A stretch of DNA of 64,000 nt from NCBI RefSeq assembly GCF_009749395.1, contig NZ_WBIR01000017.1, positions 47,457 through 111,456 on the forward strand, written 5' to 3'. Positions 16,518-24,623 of the stretch are shown piece by piece (the first letter of the stretch is position 1; each line of letters begins with the position of its first letter). Under the pieces are notes generated by a model. It saw nothing but the letters and a program-made list of their open reading frames with translations, did not search any database and was not told the DNA's origin. This DNA is from Agromyces salentinus (GTDB taxonomy: Bacteria > Actinomycetota > Actinomycetes > Actinomycetales > Microbacteriaceae). Made by a program: the position numbers and the translations under genes.

Positions 16518-17531
16518 TCACGTCCAAAGCAGTCCGTCGGTCAGGGGTCCCTGGCCGGCGACATCCAGATAGGCACGTCGGGCGCCAGGGTGGAGGGGCA
16601 CCGGGGTGTCTTGCATTTCAGCGGGATCCAGCGGGTATCCGACGGGAGTGTGGTCGGGCGGGATGTGTTGGTACTGGGATTCCAGGGCGAGTCGCGTCTT
16701 GACCATGCACCAGGTGGCGAGGTAGGCCACATCCTCGTCGAGGTCCTCACGGCACAACAGCAGGAAGTCCGCGAAGTCGAGGGTGAGAAGGTCCTTCTCC
16801 AGCGTCGGGAGGTAGCCCGCTGCCACGATCGCGCTGGGCCAGCCGATCGCGGCGAAACCCTCGATGACGGCGTCGCCCCACTCGAGGTATCGCACGGCGC
16901 GACGCTCGGCGATCCGCTGCCAGGCGGGCATCATCACGGCCTCCTGGATCAGCACGTTGATGGAGCCCGTGGCGAAGGCGTGCACGAGCGGGAACGGACG
17001 CTCGTCGTAGAGGAACTGTGCGCCGTCACGTCGGAGTTGCTCGGGATCTGCCCCGGCCAGCTTCAACCCGAGGTGGGCGGCCAACCCGATGGCGTTGACG
17101 CCGTCGTCCGCCGACGTTCCGATGACGAGCTGATCGGCGATGCCGGCGAGATCGGCGACGGTATGGACCGGCAGGTCCGCGTCAACGGCGACGACCAGAC
17201 GGTCGCGGTGAGTGATCTTGCCGAGCGCCCGGAGCCACGGCGACGGAGCATTTCCCGCAGGCCCGGTGCCCTCGAACATGAGACGCCCCGCCGGCGCGGG
17301 CGTGATCAGGGCGATGTCGGCACGGCCATCCTGGAGGGCCGCGACCGCGTCGACACCGCCTCGACCGGCGTGGATCGAGAACTGAGAACCTTCGGGCGCG
17401 CGATCACCGATCTCTTGTGCGAGCCAGCCCGAGATCCGGGTCAGGTTCGCCTGACCCCAGTCAGCCTTGAAGCGCAGGTTGACCGGAGCTGCCAGACGAG
17501 GTCCGGTCTGCTGGGAGTTCGCCAGGCTCAT
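16518..17531 (-). CDS. TAXI-type solute-binding-fold protein without signal peptide
   Basis: This 337-residue protein resembles the TAXI/NMT1 group of periplasmic binding proteins (GGVDAVAALQDGRADIALITPAP; DLPVHTVADLAGI). Its N-terminus is short and polar with no signal peptide or lipobox, and no TRAP permease is present. A cytoplasmic role is therefore likely. Precedent exists: 4,5-dihydroxyphthalate decarboxylase has a binding-protein-like fold and is a cytoplasmic enzyme. An enzymatic role, such as decarboxylation of an aromatic acid before gentisate formation, is my inference. The ATG at 17531 overlaps the upstream stop in an ATGA. Confidence 0.68.
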   Translation of the reverse strand: MSLANSQQTGPRLAAPVNLRFKADWGQANLTRISGWLAQEIGDRAPEGSQFSIHAGRGGVDAVAALQDGRADIALITPAPAGRLMFEGTGPAGNAPSPWLRALGKITHRDRLVVAVDADLPVHTVADLAGIADQLVIGTSADDGVNAIGLAAHLGLKLAGADPEQLRRDGAQFLYDERPFPLVHAFATGSINVLIQEAVMMPAWQRIAERRAVRYLEWGDAVIEGFAAIGWPSAIVAAGYLPTLEKDLLTLDFADFLLLCREDLDEDVAYLATWCMVKTRLALESQYQHIPPDHTPVGYPLDPAEMQDTPVPLHPGARRAYLDVAGQGPLTDGLLWT

Positions 17532-17797
17532 GGGGCAGGAATCGCGGCGAGGCCAGCGGCGTCGACCGAGAAGTGAACCTCGGTGACGGTGTCCACCGGC
17601 CATCCGATGCGGTCGAATTCCTGGCGAACGGCGGCCTCCGAGTCCGCGTCGTACACCGTGACGATGTACCCCTGCTCGAGATTGATGAAGCACTGCTGGA
17701 ACTCCGCGAAGGTGTTCTGCTGGATCTCGGGCACGTAGGAGGCGACTTCTTCGGGAGCGAGCGCGGGGGCCTGGTGAACGCTGACGTACGTGGTCAT
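17528..17797 (-). CDS. Small DUF4242-like protein
   Basis: This is an 89-residue alpha/beta protein with the layout of DUF4242 (ferredoxin-like fold): an N-terminal strand, a helix (APEEVASYVPEIQQNTFAEF), the strand YIVTVYDADSEAAVRQEFD, and a final VTEVHFSV strand. I chose the ATG at 17797 because the conserved fold starts there; an ATG at 17836 is possible. It lies between the TAXI-like and cupin genes with tight spacing, so it probably works with them. The function is unknown. Confidence 0.62.
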   Translation of the reverse strand: MTTYVSVHQAPALAPEEVASYVPEIQQNTFAEFQQCFINLEQGYIVTVYDADSEAAVRQEFDRIGWPVDTVTEVHFSVDAAGLAAIPAP

Positions 17798-17857
17798 GTG
17801 CTGCTTCTTCCTTCTGGTGGTCACGACGAGCGTCATCGCTCGTCGGTTGGATGCGAA

Positions 17858-18397
17858 CTAGGCGGCGACCTCGGATGGCCATCCGAGTCGCTCGAGCGAG
17901 ATCTCGGCGGCGGTGGTCCCGCAGGTCCCGCAGGCCCTTGCAGCGGAATCGGTGTTGAATCGGCGGGCGACCTCGGCGTAGATCGCGGTCGCTTCGACCT
18001 CGAGGTCCTGCTTCCACTCGAGGCGGTGCAATTCCCCGCTGCATGTCTCGCAGGCGAAGACCGCTGCACGGTACGCCGGTTCGTTGCCGATGTAACGGAT
18101 CAGGACGCTTTCCTCATTCGGTTCGAGCGCATGAGGTGTGCCCGCTGGGACGTAGACGTGGTCACCGGCGATCATCGACCAGCTGTTCACGTTCGATTCC
18201 CGCAGCCGAACAGTTGCGCTTCCCGACATGAGTGCGATCACCGTGTCCTCCGCGAATGCGAGGAAGAACGGCTGCTTTTCGGTGTTCCGCGACAGGGTGA
18301 TCTGGGGGTCGACGTCCACCGGCATCACCGGTACGTCGGCGTAGTTTCCGATCTCTTTGGCGGCTTGGAAGGCCTGCAGCATCCTCCGGCGGGCCAT
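17858..18397 (-). CDS. 3-hydroxyanthranilate-dioxygenase-like cupin, metal site degenerate (component B)
   Basis: This 179-residue protein has the length of bacterial 3-hydroxyanthranilate 3,4-dioxygenase. The C-terminus has that family's rubredoxin-like site: Cys116, Cys119, Cys156 and Cys159 (CETCS, CGTCG). The cupin motif PAGTPHALEP keeps one His (His89). The region that carries the other His and Glu iron ligands in the true enzyme reads RNTEKQPFFLAFAEDT and has no His. It is therefore probably a non-catalytic partner or a repurposed enzyme. Its start shares one base with the stop of component A, so equal production is expected. Confidence 0.66.
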   Translation of the reverse strand: MARRRMLQAFQAAKEIGNYADVPVMPVDVDPQITLSRNTEKQPFFLAFAEDTVIALMSGSATVRLRESNVNSWSMIAGDHVYVPAGTPHALEPNEESVLIRYIGNEPAYRAAVFACETCSGELHRLEWKQDLEVEATAIYAEVARRFNTDSAARACGTCGTTAAEISLERLGWPSEVAA

Positions 18398-19143
18398 CAG
18401 CGGAGCACCTCTTTCGCGCTGTTGGTGAGCGCGTGGAAGGCCGCGTTGGAAACCTTTGTCTGGTTGACCAGGCGATCCCAGCCCCACGGCTTGAGGTCGA
18501 ACAGGTAGTTCTCGTGGCCGCAGTGCTGGCAGACCCTGACCTCGTCCGAGTTGCGCTGCTTGACGAACTCGGTGCCGCCCCACTGCGTTGAGAACTGGCG
18601 GAACACATCGTCCGCGTCGCCGAAGGCCGTCGGGTTGAAATCGGGAGCTCCGAAGGGCGCGGAGTCGTACTCGAACTTGAGGATGTCCTTCTTGCAGCTC
18701 TCGCACTTCGCCGTGAGAGCTTCGCGCTGCCCTGCTTCGCCAGATTGGCGCTGCGTGATGGTCACGAGTGCGAACGCGCCCTCCTTCTTCTCGTCTCGGA
18801 GGAACGAGTTGACCCCGTGGAAGGGCTGCGTGGCCATCAATGATCCGGTGGCGATCATGGCGTCGCTCGAACCCCAGGCGACCAGAAGCTCGGACACCGT
18901 GTTCCAGTGGAAGAAGTGCCCATGGGAGCGGTCGGCGCCGCCGTAGAGCATCGCACCGCACGGAACCATGGCGCCCGCTTCGTCGTAGGGGAAGATCGGC
19001 ATCAACTGCGCATTCGACTTGGACATGCGTTCGTAGACGCTGACCTTCAGCGGTTCGCGCTCGCCTGTGGGCGGTTGGACATGACGTGTCGGCGCGATCT
19101 CGGGAAGCGCGGCCTGCACGGGTGAATCGACGACGATCGACAC
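18397..19143 (-). CDS. Cupin-like protein with Cys4 site (component A), first gene of operon
   Basis: This 248-residue protein is distantly like 3-hydroxyanthranilate dioxygenase. A histidine-rich stretch GGADRSHGHFFHWNTVSELL offers His74, His76, His79 and Glu85 as possible iron ligands. A Cys4 site is formed by Cys147, Cys150, Cys205 and Cys208 (KCESCK, VCQHCGH). The GTG start at 19143 has AAAGGAG upstream. It heads the 14-gene operon. Together with component B it could form a two-subunit cupin oxygenase in which A holds the metal. The exact family is not recognised. Confidence 0.62.
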   Translation of the reverse strand: MSIVVDSPVQAALPEIAPTRHVQPPTGEREPLKVSVYERMSKSNAQLMPIFPYDEAGAMVPCGAMLYGGADRSHGHFFHWNTVSELLVAWGSSDAMIATGSLMATQPFHGVNSFLRDEKKEGAFALVTITQRQSGEAGQREALTAKCESCKKDILKFEYDSAPFGAPDFNPTAFGDADDVFRQFSTQWGGTEFVKQRNSDEVRVCQHCGHENYLFDLKPWGWDRLVNQTKVSNAAFHALTNSAKEVLR

Positions 19144-19358
19144 CGGAATCTCCTTTGATTTCTAGTGTGTACCGCAGAATGACACATCAAGCGATATCGT
19201 GACGCAATGCTAACCGCAGAAGAGCCCCGCGGCAAGCGCGCTGAACCACGAAGTTGTTCGGTCTACCGCGGCTACCAAAGCCTCGACAAGGGCTGAGGCC
19301 GCGGGTTCGCAGCCAGAGCGCATTGCGTCTCATTCGACGGCGCTATGACAAATGGTTG
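19144..19358 (-). promoter_or_regulatory. Leader/promoter region of the 14-gene aromatic operon
   Basis: This 215-bp non-coding interval separates marR from the operon. TTGACA at 19357-19362 (minus strand) is a good -35 box. It is part of the palindrome TGACAAATGGTTGTCA (19346-19361), which has perfect 6-bp arms and is a likely regulator site. No convincing -10 was found at ideal spacing. The palindrome overlaps the last codons of marR. Confidence 0.45.
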
Positions 19359-19820
19359 TCAATGCGACGAGTGCGCGCCGGATTGGACGAGCCCCCGGAG
19401 GCGACGCAGCAGCCGCATGGCGGTGAGGATCTCCTCCTCGGTGAGGATCTCCTCCATGGCGCCGGTCCATTCGGATCGCCAGAGCTCGAGCGCCTCCTCG
19501 TAGGCCGCCCGCCCGGCGGGCGTGAGCGCGATGACCTTCGACCGGCGACGATCGGGATTCTCGCGTGTCTCCACCAGCCCGAGGGCGGCCATCTCATTGG
19601 TCGACTTCTGCACGGCCTGCCGACTGAGTCCCATGTTGCGGGCGATCTGCGCGACGGGAAGCGGATGGTCGGAGAGTGCGATAGCCCCGAGCACCAGCCA
19701 GCGCCCGCTGGTGAGACCGACGCTCTTCACCGTGGCGTCGCCGATCGCGAGCAGGCGGTCATTGACGCGGAAGATCTCGAACATCAGCTCGTCGATCGGT
19801 CGAGTGTCTCTCCGGAACAT
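19359..19820 (-). CDS. MarR-family transcriptional regulator
   Basis: This 153-residue regulator has a winged helix-turn-helix of MarR type: PVAQIARNMGLSRQAVQKSTNEMAALGLVE is the DNA-recognition region, followed by the wing with PDRRRSK. The ATG at 19820 follows a GGGGGG ribosome site. It lies immediately upstream of the 14-gene operon in the same orientation, and a 16-bp palindrome overlaps its 3' end. Control of that operon by an aromatic effector is a natural inference. Confidence 0.85.
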   Translation of the reverse strand: MFRRDTRPIDELMFEIFRVNDRLLAIGDATVKSVGLTSGRWLVLGAIALSDHPLPVAQIARNMGLSRQAVQKSTNEMAALGLVETRENPDRRRSKVIALTPAGRAAYEEALELWRSEWTGAMEEILTEEEILTAMRLLRRLRGLVQSGAHSSH

Positions 19821-19852
19821 CCCCCCATGCTCGCATGGCGGCACAGGTCGGG

Positions 19853-20641
19853 TCAGGCGATGACGCCTGCGAACTCGTCGGCGATCGCGACGGCGATCCG
19901 CCCGGTGGCGCGCATCCACTGCTCGTCGCCCCGGCTGCGAGGGGCAGTCACGGACAGCGCGGCTCGCGCACGGTCCTGCCGGTCACGGATGACGACGCCC
20001 ACCGCGCTCACGTCCGGCTCGCTCTCGCCGAAATTCGTGGCGTATCGCCGAGCGCGCACGAGTTCGAGCTGCGCGAGCAGGTCGATTCGCCGAACCTCGG
20101 GCACGCCGCCGGCCTTGGCGATGGTCTCATTCGGAAACACGGCCATGACCTCGGCGTCGGACAACTCGGCGAGCAGCGCTCGTCCGGCAGCTGTTGCATG
20201 GGCGGGCAGAGTCCAGCCGAGCCGGCTGCCGATCCGGACCGAGCGGGTGCTCTCGATGCTGTCGATGCACATGATCTCGCTTCCGCGGAGCACGCTGAGC
20301 TGCACGGTCTCGTCGGTTTCGCCGGCGAGCTTGGCCAACGCCGCCTGCCCCACGGTGCGCAGGTCGCTGCTCTTGACGGCGACCAGGCCGATGCTGGCCA
20401 GGACCGGACCGGGCCGGTAGACCCGCGTCGACGCCTCGTGGACGACATAGCCATAGACCGTCAGCGTGTTGAGCAGGCGGTGAACCGTGGACCGTGAGAG
20501 CCCGAGTCGCTTGCTCGCCGTGCTCACCTGGATGCTGGGGCCCTCGGAGAACAGTTGGAGCAGTTCAAGGGCGTTCGCGACCGCGCCGATGACCTCGGCG
20601 GGTCGTTCCGCGCTCGTGACTCCGGGTTCTGTGCGTTCCAT
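19853..20641 (-). CDS. IclR-family transcriptional regulator
   Basis: This 262-residue protein has an N-terminal winged helix (QVSTASKRLGLSRSTVHRLLNTLTVYGYV) and a C-terminal GAF-like effector domain (HATAAGRALLAEL). IclR proteins commonly control aromatic catabolism. The ATG at 20641 begins where family similarity starts. It is divergent from an HSL-type esterase across a 182-bp interval with a perfect CCGCCATCTGGCGG palindrome, and lies upstream of marR on the same strand. Confidence 0.88.
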   Translation of the reverse strand: MERTEPGVTSAERPAEVIGAVANALELLQLFSEGPSIQVSTASKRLGLSRSTVHRLLNTLTVYGYVVHEASTRVYRPGPVLASIGLVAVKSSDLRTVGQAALAKLAGETDETVQLSVLRGSEIMCIDSIESTRSVRIGSRLGWTLPAHATAAGRALLAELSDAEVMAVFPNETIAKAGGVPEVRRIDLLAQLELVRARRYATNFGESEPDVSAVGVVIRDRQDRARAALSVTAPRSRGDEQWMRATGRIAVAIADEFAGVIA

Positions 20642-20718
20642 CGCCAGCAAGTATCTCAGCCGCGGTGGCGCCGGGCGGCCCAGCCGGTGCCCGGCTTGCA
20701 TGCTTGCGGCAGACGAAC

Positions 20719-20732
20719 CCGCCATCTGGCGG
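20719..20732. promoter_or_regulatory. Palindrome CCGCCATCTGGCGG between iclR and esterase gene
   Basis: Perfect 6-bp arms around a 2-bp centre lie in the divergent interval 20642-20823, next to a TATATC run. The location fits an IclR operator controlling both genes. Confidence 0.5.
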
Positions 20733-20823
20733 ATATATCCCGACGGATGGTGGTGGTGATTCCGTGACAACCGTGGGTGTAATGGCCCCGACAGACCTTT
20801 GCATCGACGTAGGAGGAGACATC

Positions 20824-21819
20824 ATGAGCCGCACGAAGCCAGATGAGATCGGCCCGCCGGTTCCGTTCGATCCGGAGCTTGCCGCCGCCCTGGAGGTGGT
20901 CCGCGACTATCTCCCGAGGTTCGAGGGTCTGGATTCGATCCCCGCCGCGCGTCAGGTCATCATGGCCGGACTCGACACCTCGGGCCTGGATCGGCGGGTG
21001 GAGACTGGCGCGCTGTCGGTGATGGAGCGGACCATCCCTGGCCCGGCGGGAGCTCCGGACATCGACCTGTTCATCGTGCGGCCGACCGCTGCTGCCGGGC
21101 CGACCCCCGCGCTCTACTACACGCACGGCGGCGGGATGATCCTCGGCACTGCCCGAGGCGTGTCGGAGGAGTTCCTGGAATGGGTGGAGCGCTTCGGGTG
21201 CACGCTCATCTCGGTGGAGTACCGGCTCGCACCGGAGACGCCGCATCCGGGACCAGTGGAGGACTGCTATGCGGGGCTGGTCTGGACGGCTGAGCACACG
21301 GACGAGCTCAACATCGACCCCGACCGGATTGTCGTGTTCGGAAGTAGTGCGGGCGGCGGCCTGGCGGCAGCGACGACGCTGATGGCACGAGACCGGCGGG
21401 GTCCGAAGATCGCGGCGCAGTTCCTGATGTGCCCGATGCTCGATGACCGCAATGACACCGCGTCCGCGATTCAGGGCGAGGGGATCGGCACCTGGGACCG
21501 CCGTGCCAACCAGACGGGCTGGACGGCACTTCTGGGCGATGCCCGGGGTGGTCCCGACGTGTCGGAGTATGCGGCCCCGGCGCGCGCGACCGACCTGACG
21601 GGTCTGCCGCCGACCTTCATCGACGTCGGCGCGGCCGAGACGTTCCGGGATGAGGCGGTAGCGTACGCCAGCCGTCTCTGGCGTGCCGGGGTCGATGCGG
21701 AGCTGCACGTATTCGCGGGTGGATTCCACGGGTACGACGCGCTCGCTCCCCACGCTGCCGTGTCCAAGGACACCCGTGACCTGCGGGTCGCGTGGTTGAC
21801 CCGGTTCTTCGAGCGGTAG
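20824..21819 (+). CDS. Alpha/beta hydrolase, hormone-sensitive-lipase (HSL) family
   Basis: This 331-residue esterase has the HSL oxyanion motif HGGG (YYTHGGGMI), the nucleophile elbow GSSAGG, the acid in PPTFIDVGAAETFRDEA and the His in GGFHGYDAL. An AGGAGGAG ribosome site precedes the ATG at 20824. It is divergent from an IclR regulator next to a large aromatic operon, so it may release an aromatic acid from an ester (inference). Confidence 0.9.
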   Translation: MSRTKPDEIGPPVPFDPELAAALEVVRDYLPRFEGLDSIPAARQVIMAGLDTSGLDRRVETGALSVMERTIPGPAGAPDIDLFIVRPTAAAGPTPALYYTHGGGMILGTARGVSEEFLEWVERFGCTLISVEYRLAPETPHPGPVEDCYAGLVWTAEHTDELNIDPDRIVVFGSSAGGGLAAATTLMARDRRGPKIAAQFLMCPMLDDRNDTASAIQGEGIGTWDRRANQTGWTALLGDARGGPDVSEYAAPARATDLTGLPPTFIDVGAAETFRDEAVAYASRLWRAGVDAELHVFAGGFHGYDALAPHAAVSKDTRDLRVAWLTRFFER

Positions 21820-21844
21820 ACCGCACAGAGGGAATCATGGGTCC

Positions 21845-22861
21845 ATGAGAGATCTCACCGCTCGGATCACCGCGCTCGCGCCCGAGGCCGCGGACGCGCT
21901 GAAGGCCATCGCGTACTTCGACGAGCTCAGCCAGCACGGTGCCGGGGTTCGCTCCGTGGTCCGCGCAGCTGCAGCCCTGTCGGGTGTTCCCGCGAATCTG
22001 ATCGACCGGACCGGTGGAGTGTCGATGCGGGTGACCGCGGATGGCACCTCCATGCCGGTGGCGGAGAGCGTGGATCCGTCCTGGCCCCGAGCGGTGACGG
22101 AGGATGGTGCGGTCGAGATCGTGCTTGAACGCTCGGCACCGAACGAAGCGCACCTCGATGCGCTGGTGGCAGAGCGGGCGCTCCTGGCCATCGCGACGGC
22201 GATCGGTCGTCCGGACGAGGCCCGCCCACGAGATGAGAATCTTGCGCTGCGGACGGTGGTGGACGCCAAGGCGACCCCGAAGCTGCGGCATCAGGCGCTC
22301 GAGCGGCTCGGGCTGACCCCGGAGACCGAGGTGTGCGTGGTCGCGGTTCGCGGTGCGGCGCCCGTGCTGGCGATCGCCCTCGCCGAGGCGCGTGAGAAGG
22401 CGGGGTCGCGCCGCGCCGGCATCGGTCAGGTACTGCCGGCGGACGAGGCGCCGCTCTCATGGAAGCGGGCCTGGTCGGCGCTCGCGCTGACGTCGGAAGG
22501 CACCCGCGCCGACCCCGGCGACCGCATCGTGTTGGCGGACGATGCCGGCGCGCTCCTGTGGCTGGTCGAGCACCTCTCGCCCGGCGCGGAGCTCCCGGAC
22601 GATGTGACGTCGGTCACGACCCATGCGGCATCCGCACCGTGGCTCCTGGAGACGCTCGAGGCCATCAGCACCAATGACAGCGTCCGCGATGCCGCGGCAG
22701 CGCTCGGCCTCCACCACTCCACGGTGCAGGAACGCAGTGCACGGGCATCGCGCCTCCTCGGTTGGGACATCACCGACCAGCGCGGGAAGCACCGCACCCA
22801 ACTCGCGCTCGCCATCCGTCGCATCGGCAATGCGCAGCGCACGAACCCAGCACCACAGTAA
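21845..22861 (+). CDS. PucR-type helix-turn-helix regulator
   Basis: This 338-residue protein has no clear N-terminal catalytic domain and ends in a PucR C-terminal helix-turn-helix (ETLEAISTNDSVRDAAAALGLHHSTVQERSARASRLLGWD). The middle part is a GGDEF-like, non-catalytic PucR module. It lies 25 bp after the esterase and 12 bp before an SDR gene, all on the plus strand, so it probably regulates that small operon. Confidence 0.75.
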   Translation: MRDLTARITALAPEAADALKAIAYFDELSQHGAGVRSVVRAAAALSGVPANLIDRTGGVSMRVTADGTSMPVAESVDPSWPRAVTEDGAVEIVLERSAPNEAHLDALVAERALLAIATAIGRPDEARPRDENLALRTVVDAKATPKLRHQALERLGLTPETEVCVVAVRGAAPVLAIALAEAREKAGSRRAGIGQVLPADEAPLSWKRAWSALALTSEGTRADPGDRIVLADDAGALLWLVEHLSPGAELPDDVTSVTTHAASAPWLLETLEAISTNDSVRDAAAALGLHHSTVQERSARASRLLGWDITDQRGKHRTQLALAIRRIGNAQRTNPAPQ

Positions 22862-22873
22862 GGAACGGGACAC

Positions 22874-23615
22874 ATGGAAGAACTCACCGGCAGAACCGCG
22901 ATAGTCACCGGCGCCGCAAGCGGCATCGGCCTGGCGATCTCCGAGGCGTTCACCCGCGCGGGCATGAACGTCGTCATGGCGGACCTGAGCGAAGACGCGC
23001 TGGAGGCCGAGGCATCCCGGCTCTCGGCAAAGGGTGCGCGTGCTCGCCCTGACCACCGATGTCAGCGACCCCGAAGCGGTTGAACGACTCGCTGACAGCG
23101 CCGTCGACGCATTCGGTTCCCTGCATGTCGCCGTGAACAACGCCGGGATCGTCAACGGCGGAAACAGCTGGGAACTCTCGCTCGAAGAATGGCATCGCGT
23201 CATCGATGTGAACCTCTGGGGCGTCATCCACGGGATCCGATCCTTCGTCCCGCGCATCCTCGCGTCAGGTGAAGAAGGGCACGTCGTGAACACCGGTTCG
23301 CTCGCATCGGTGATGGCGATACCCGGACTCGGCCCCTACACCGTCGCCAAGCACGGCGTCCTCGGGCTGTCCGACGTGCTCCGAGCCGAACTCCAAGAAG
23401 CCGGCGCGCCGGTCGGCGTCAGCATCGTGTTGCCCGGCAACATCAGGACCGGCCTCAACCCCGCCGGCACCCTGACGGCGGAACAGGTTGCCGCGAATGT
23501 GGTCGATGCGATACGACGAGGGCGACCGTACGCCTACACCGACCTCGACGCCGCGAACGACGTCGAGGGCCGGCTGCGGGCGATCATCGGGGCTCGCGCT
23601 GACGTCATCGTCTGA
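22874..23615 (+). pseudogene. Short-chain dehydrogenase interrupted by a frameshift
   Basis: Residues 1-54 (VTGAASGIGLAISEAF, the NAD motif) read from the ATG at 22874. From about 23034 the rest of the SDR (NNAGIVNGG, then GPYTVAKHGVLGL with the catalytic Tyr and Lys) continues in the +1 frame to a stop at 23615. Removing one G from the GGG in AAAGGGTGCG near 23030 would join the two halves into a normal 246-residue SDR. Either this is a recent inactivating mutation or a sequencing error. Both halves are otherwise intact. Confidence 0.8.
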
Positions 23616-23637
23616 GTCTGAGTCCCGACCGGACGCT

Positions 23638-23943
23638 CTACGCCCGACGGACCCCGGTGAACTTCGACGCGGGCAGGAACTTGATCTTCCCCGTGCCGCC
23701 GAACGAGTCCGGCCCGGACAAGGTGAGCTCGACTTCAGCCGTGCCCTTGAGCGGCTTGGTCAGGTGCGTGGTCATTCGCAGCCTCTCACCATCGCATTCG
23801 ACGCCCGAGACGGTGGCGACGACCTGTGGTGAAGCGAACGCGACCTCGAGTGACCCGGCCCGTTCAGTGACGGTCATGTCCATGACGAACGTGCCGACGA
23901 TCGACGACTGCTCGACGTCCCAGGTTCCGATCCATGCATTCAT
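23638..23943 (-). CDS. Hypothetical small beta-rich protein
   Basis: This is a 101-residue protein of alternating strands (WDVEQSSIVGTFVMDMTVTE; GTAEVELTLSGPDSFGGTGKIKF), resembling a small lipocalin-like or calycin sheet. An upstream in-frame ATG at 23979 would overlap the CoA-transferase stop in an ATGA and add 12 charged residues. I prefer 23943, which has a purine-rich stretch ahead. It is the last gene of the second aromatic operon. The function is not recognised. Confidence 0.6.
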   Translation of the reverse strand: MNAWIGTWDVEQSSIVGTFVMDMTVTERAGSLEVAFASPQVVATVSGVECDGERLRMTTHLTKPLKGTAEVELTLSGPDSFGGTGKIKFLPASKFTGVRRA

Positions 23944-23975
23944 TCGCTGCTCTTCTCTCTCATCGGGTGGTGCGG

Positions 23976-24623
23976 TCATCGACGGGCGGCCGCGTCGTCG
24001 ACGACGAACTCGGCGCCGGTGAGCGCATGCAGCTCGTCGAGGCCGACGCCTGGCGCCAACTCGACGAGCCGCAGCCCGTCGTGGCCGACGTCGAAGACGG
24101 CGCGGTCGGTGATGATGCGGTCGACGCATCGCTCGCCGGTGAGGGGCAGGTCGCAGCGCGCGACGATCTTCGGCGACCCGTCGCGGGCGACGTGCTCGGT
24201 GACGACGATGACGCGCGGGGTGCCGGCGACGAGATCCATCGCGCCGCCCATGCCCTTCACGAGCTTGCCGGGAACGGTCCAGTTCGCGAGGTCGCCGTGT
24301 TCGGAGACCTGCAGTGCGCCGAGGACGGCGGTCTGTACATGGCCGCCGCGGATCATGGCGAACGAGGTGGCCGAGTCGAAGACGGATGCCCCTGCCAGCA
24401 GGGTGACGGTCTGCTTGCCGGCGTTGATCAGGTCCGCGTCCTCGTCGCCCTCGTACGGGAAGGGGCCCATGCCGAGGATGCCGTTCTCGCTCTGGAACGT
24501 CACATTCACGCCGGCGGGCAGGTGGTTGGCGACCAGCGTCGGGATGCCGATGCCGAGGTTCACGTACTGCCCGTCGACGAGGTCGCGGGCCGCGACCTGA
24601 GCCATCTGCTCACGCGTCCACAT
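23976..24623 (-). CDS. 3-oxoacid CoA-transferase subunit B
   Basis: This is the 215-residue beta subunit of a family I CoA-transferase (PcaJ/ScoB). The catalytic Glu is Glu46 in the SENGILGMG motif, and [15 protein letters not shown] is characteristic. It activates a 3-oxoacid such as 3-oxoadipate or acetoacetate with CoA from succinyl-CoA. The start overlaps the end of the A subunit by 14 bp. Confidence 0.93.
   Translation of the reverse strand: MWTREQMAQVAARDLVDGQYVNLGIGIPTLVANHLPAGVNVTFQSENGILGMGPFPYEGDEDADLINAGKQTVTLLAGASVFDSATSFAMIRGGHVQTAVLGALQVSEHGDLANWTVPGKLVKGMGGAMDLVAGTPRVIVVTEHVARDGSPKIVARCDLPLTGERCVDRIITDRAVFDVGHDGLRLVELAPGVGLDELHALTGAEFVVDDAAARR

Noticed and set aside
16518..17531. 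Periplasmic component of a TRAP transporter
   Set aside because: There is no signal peptide and no DctQ/DctM-like permease gene in the operon or nearby.
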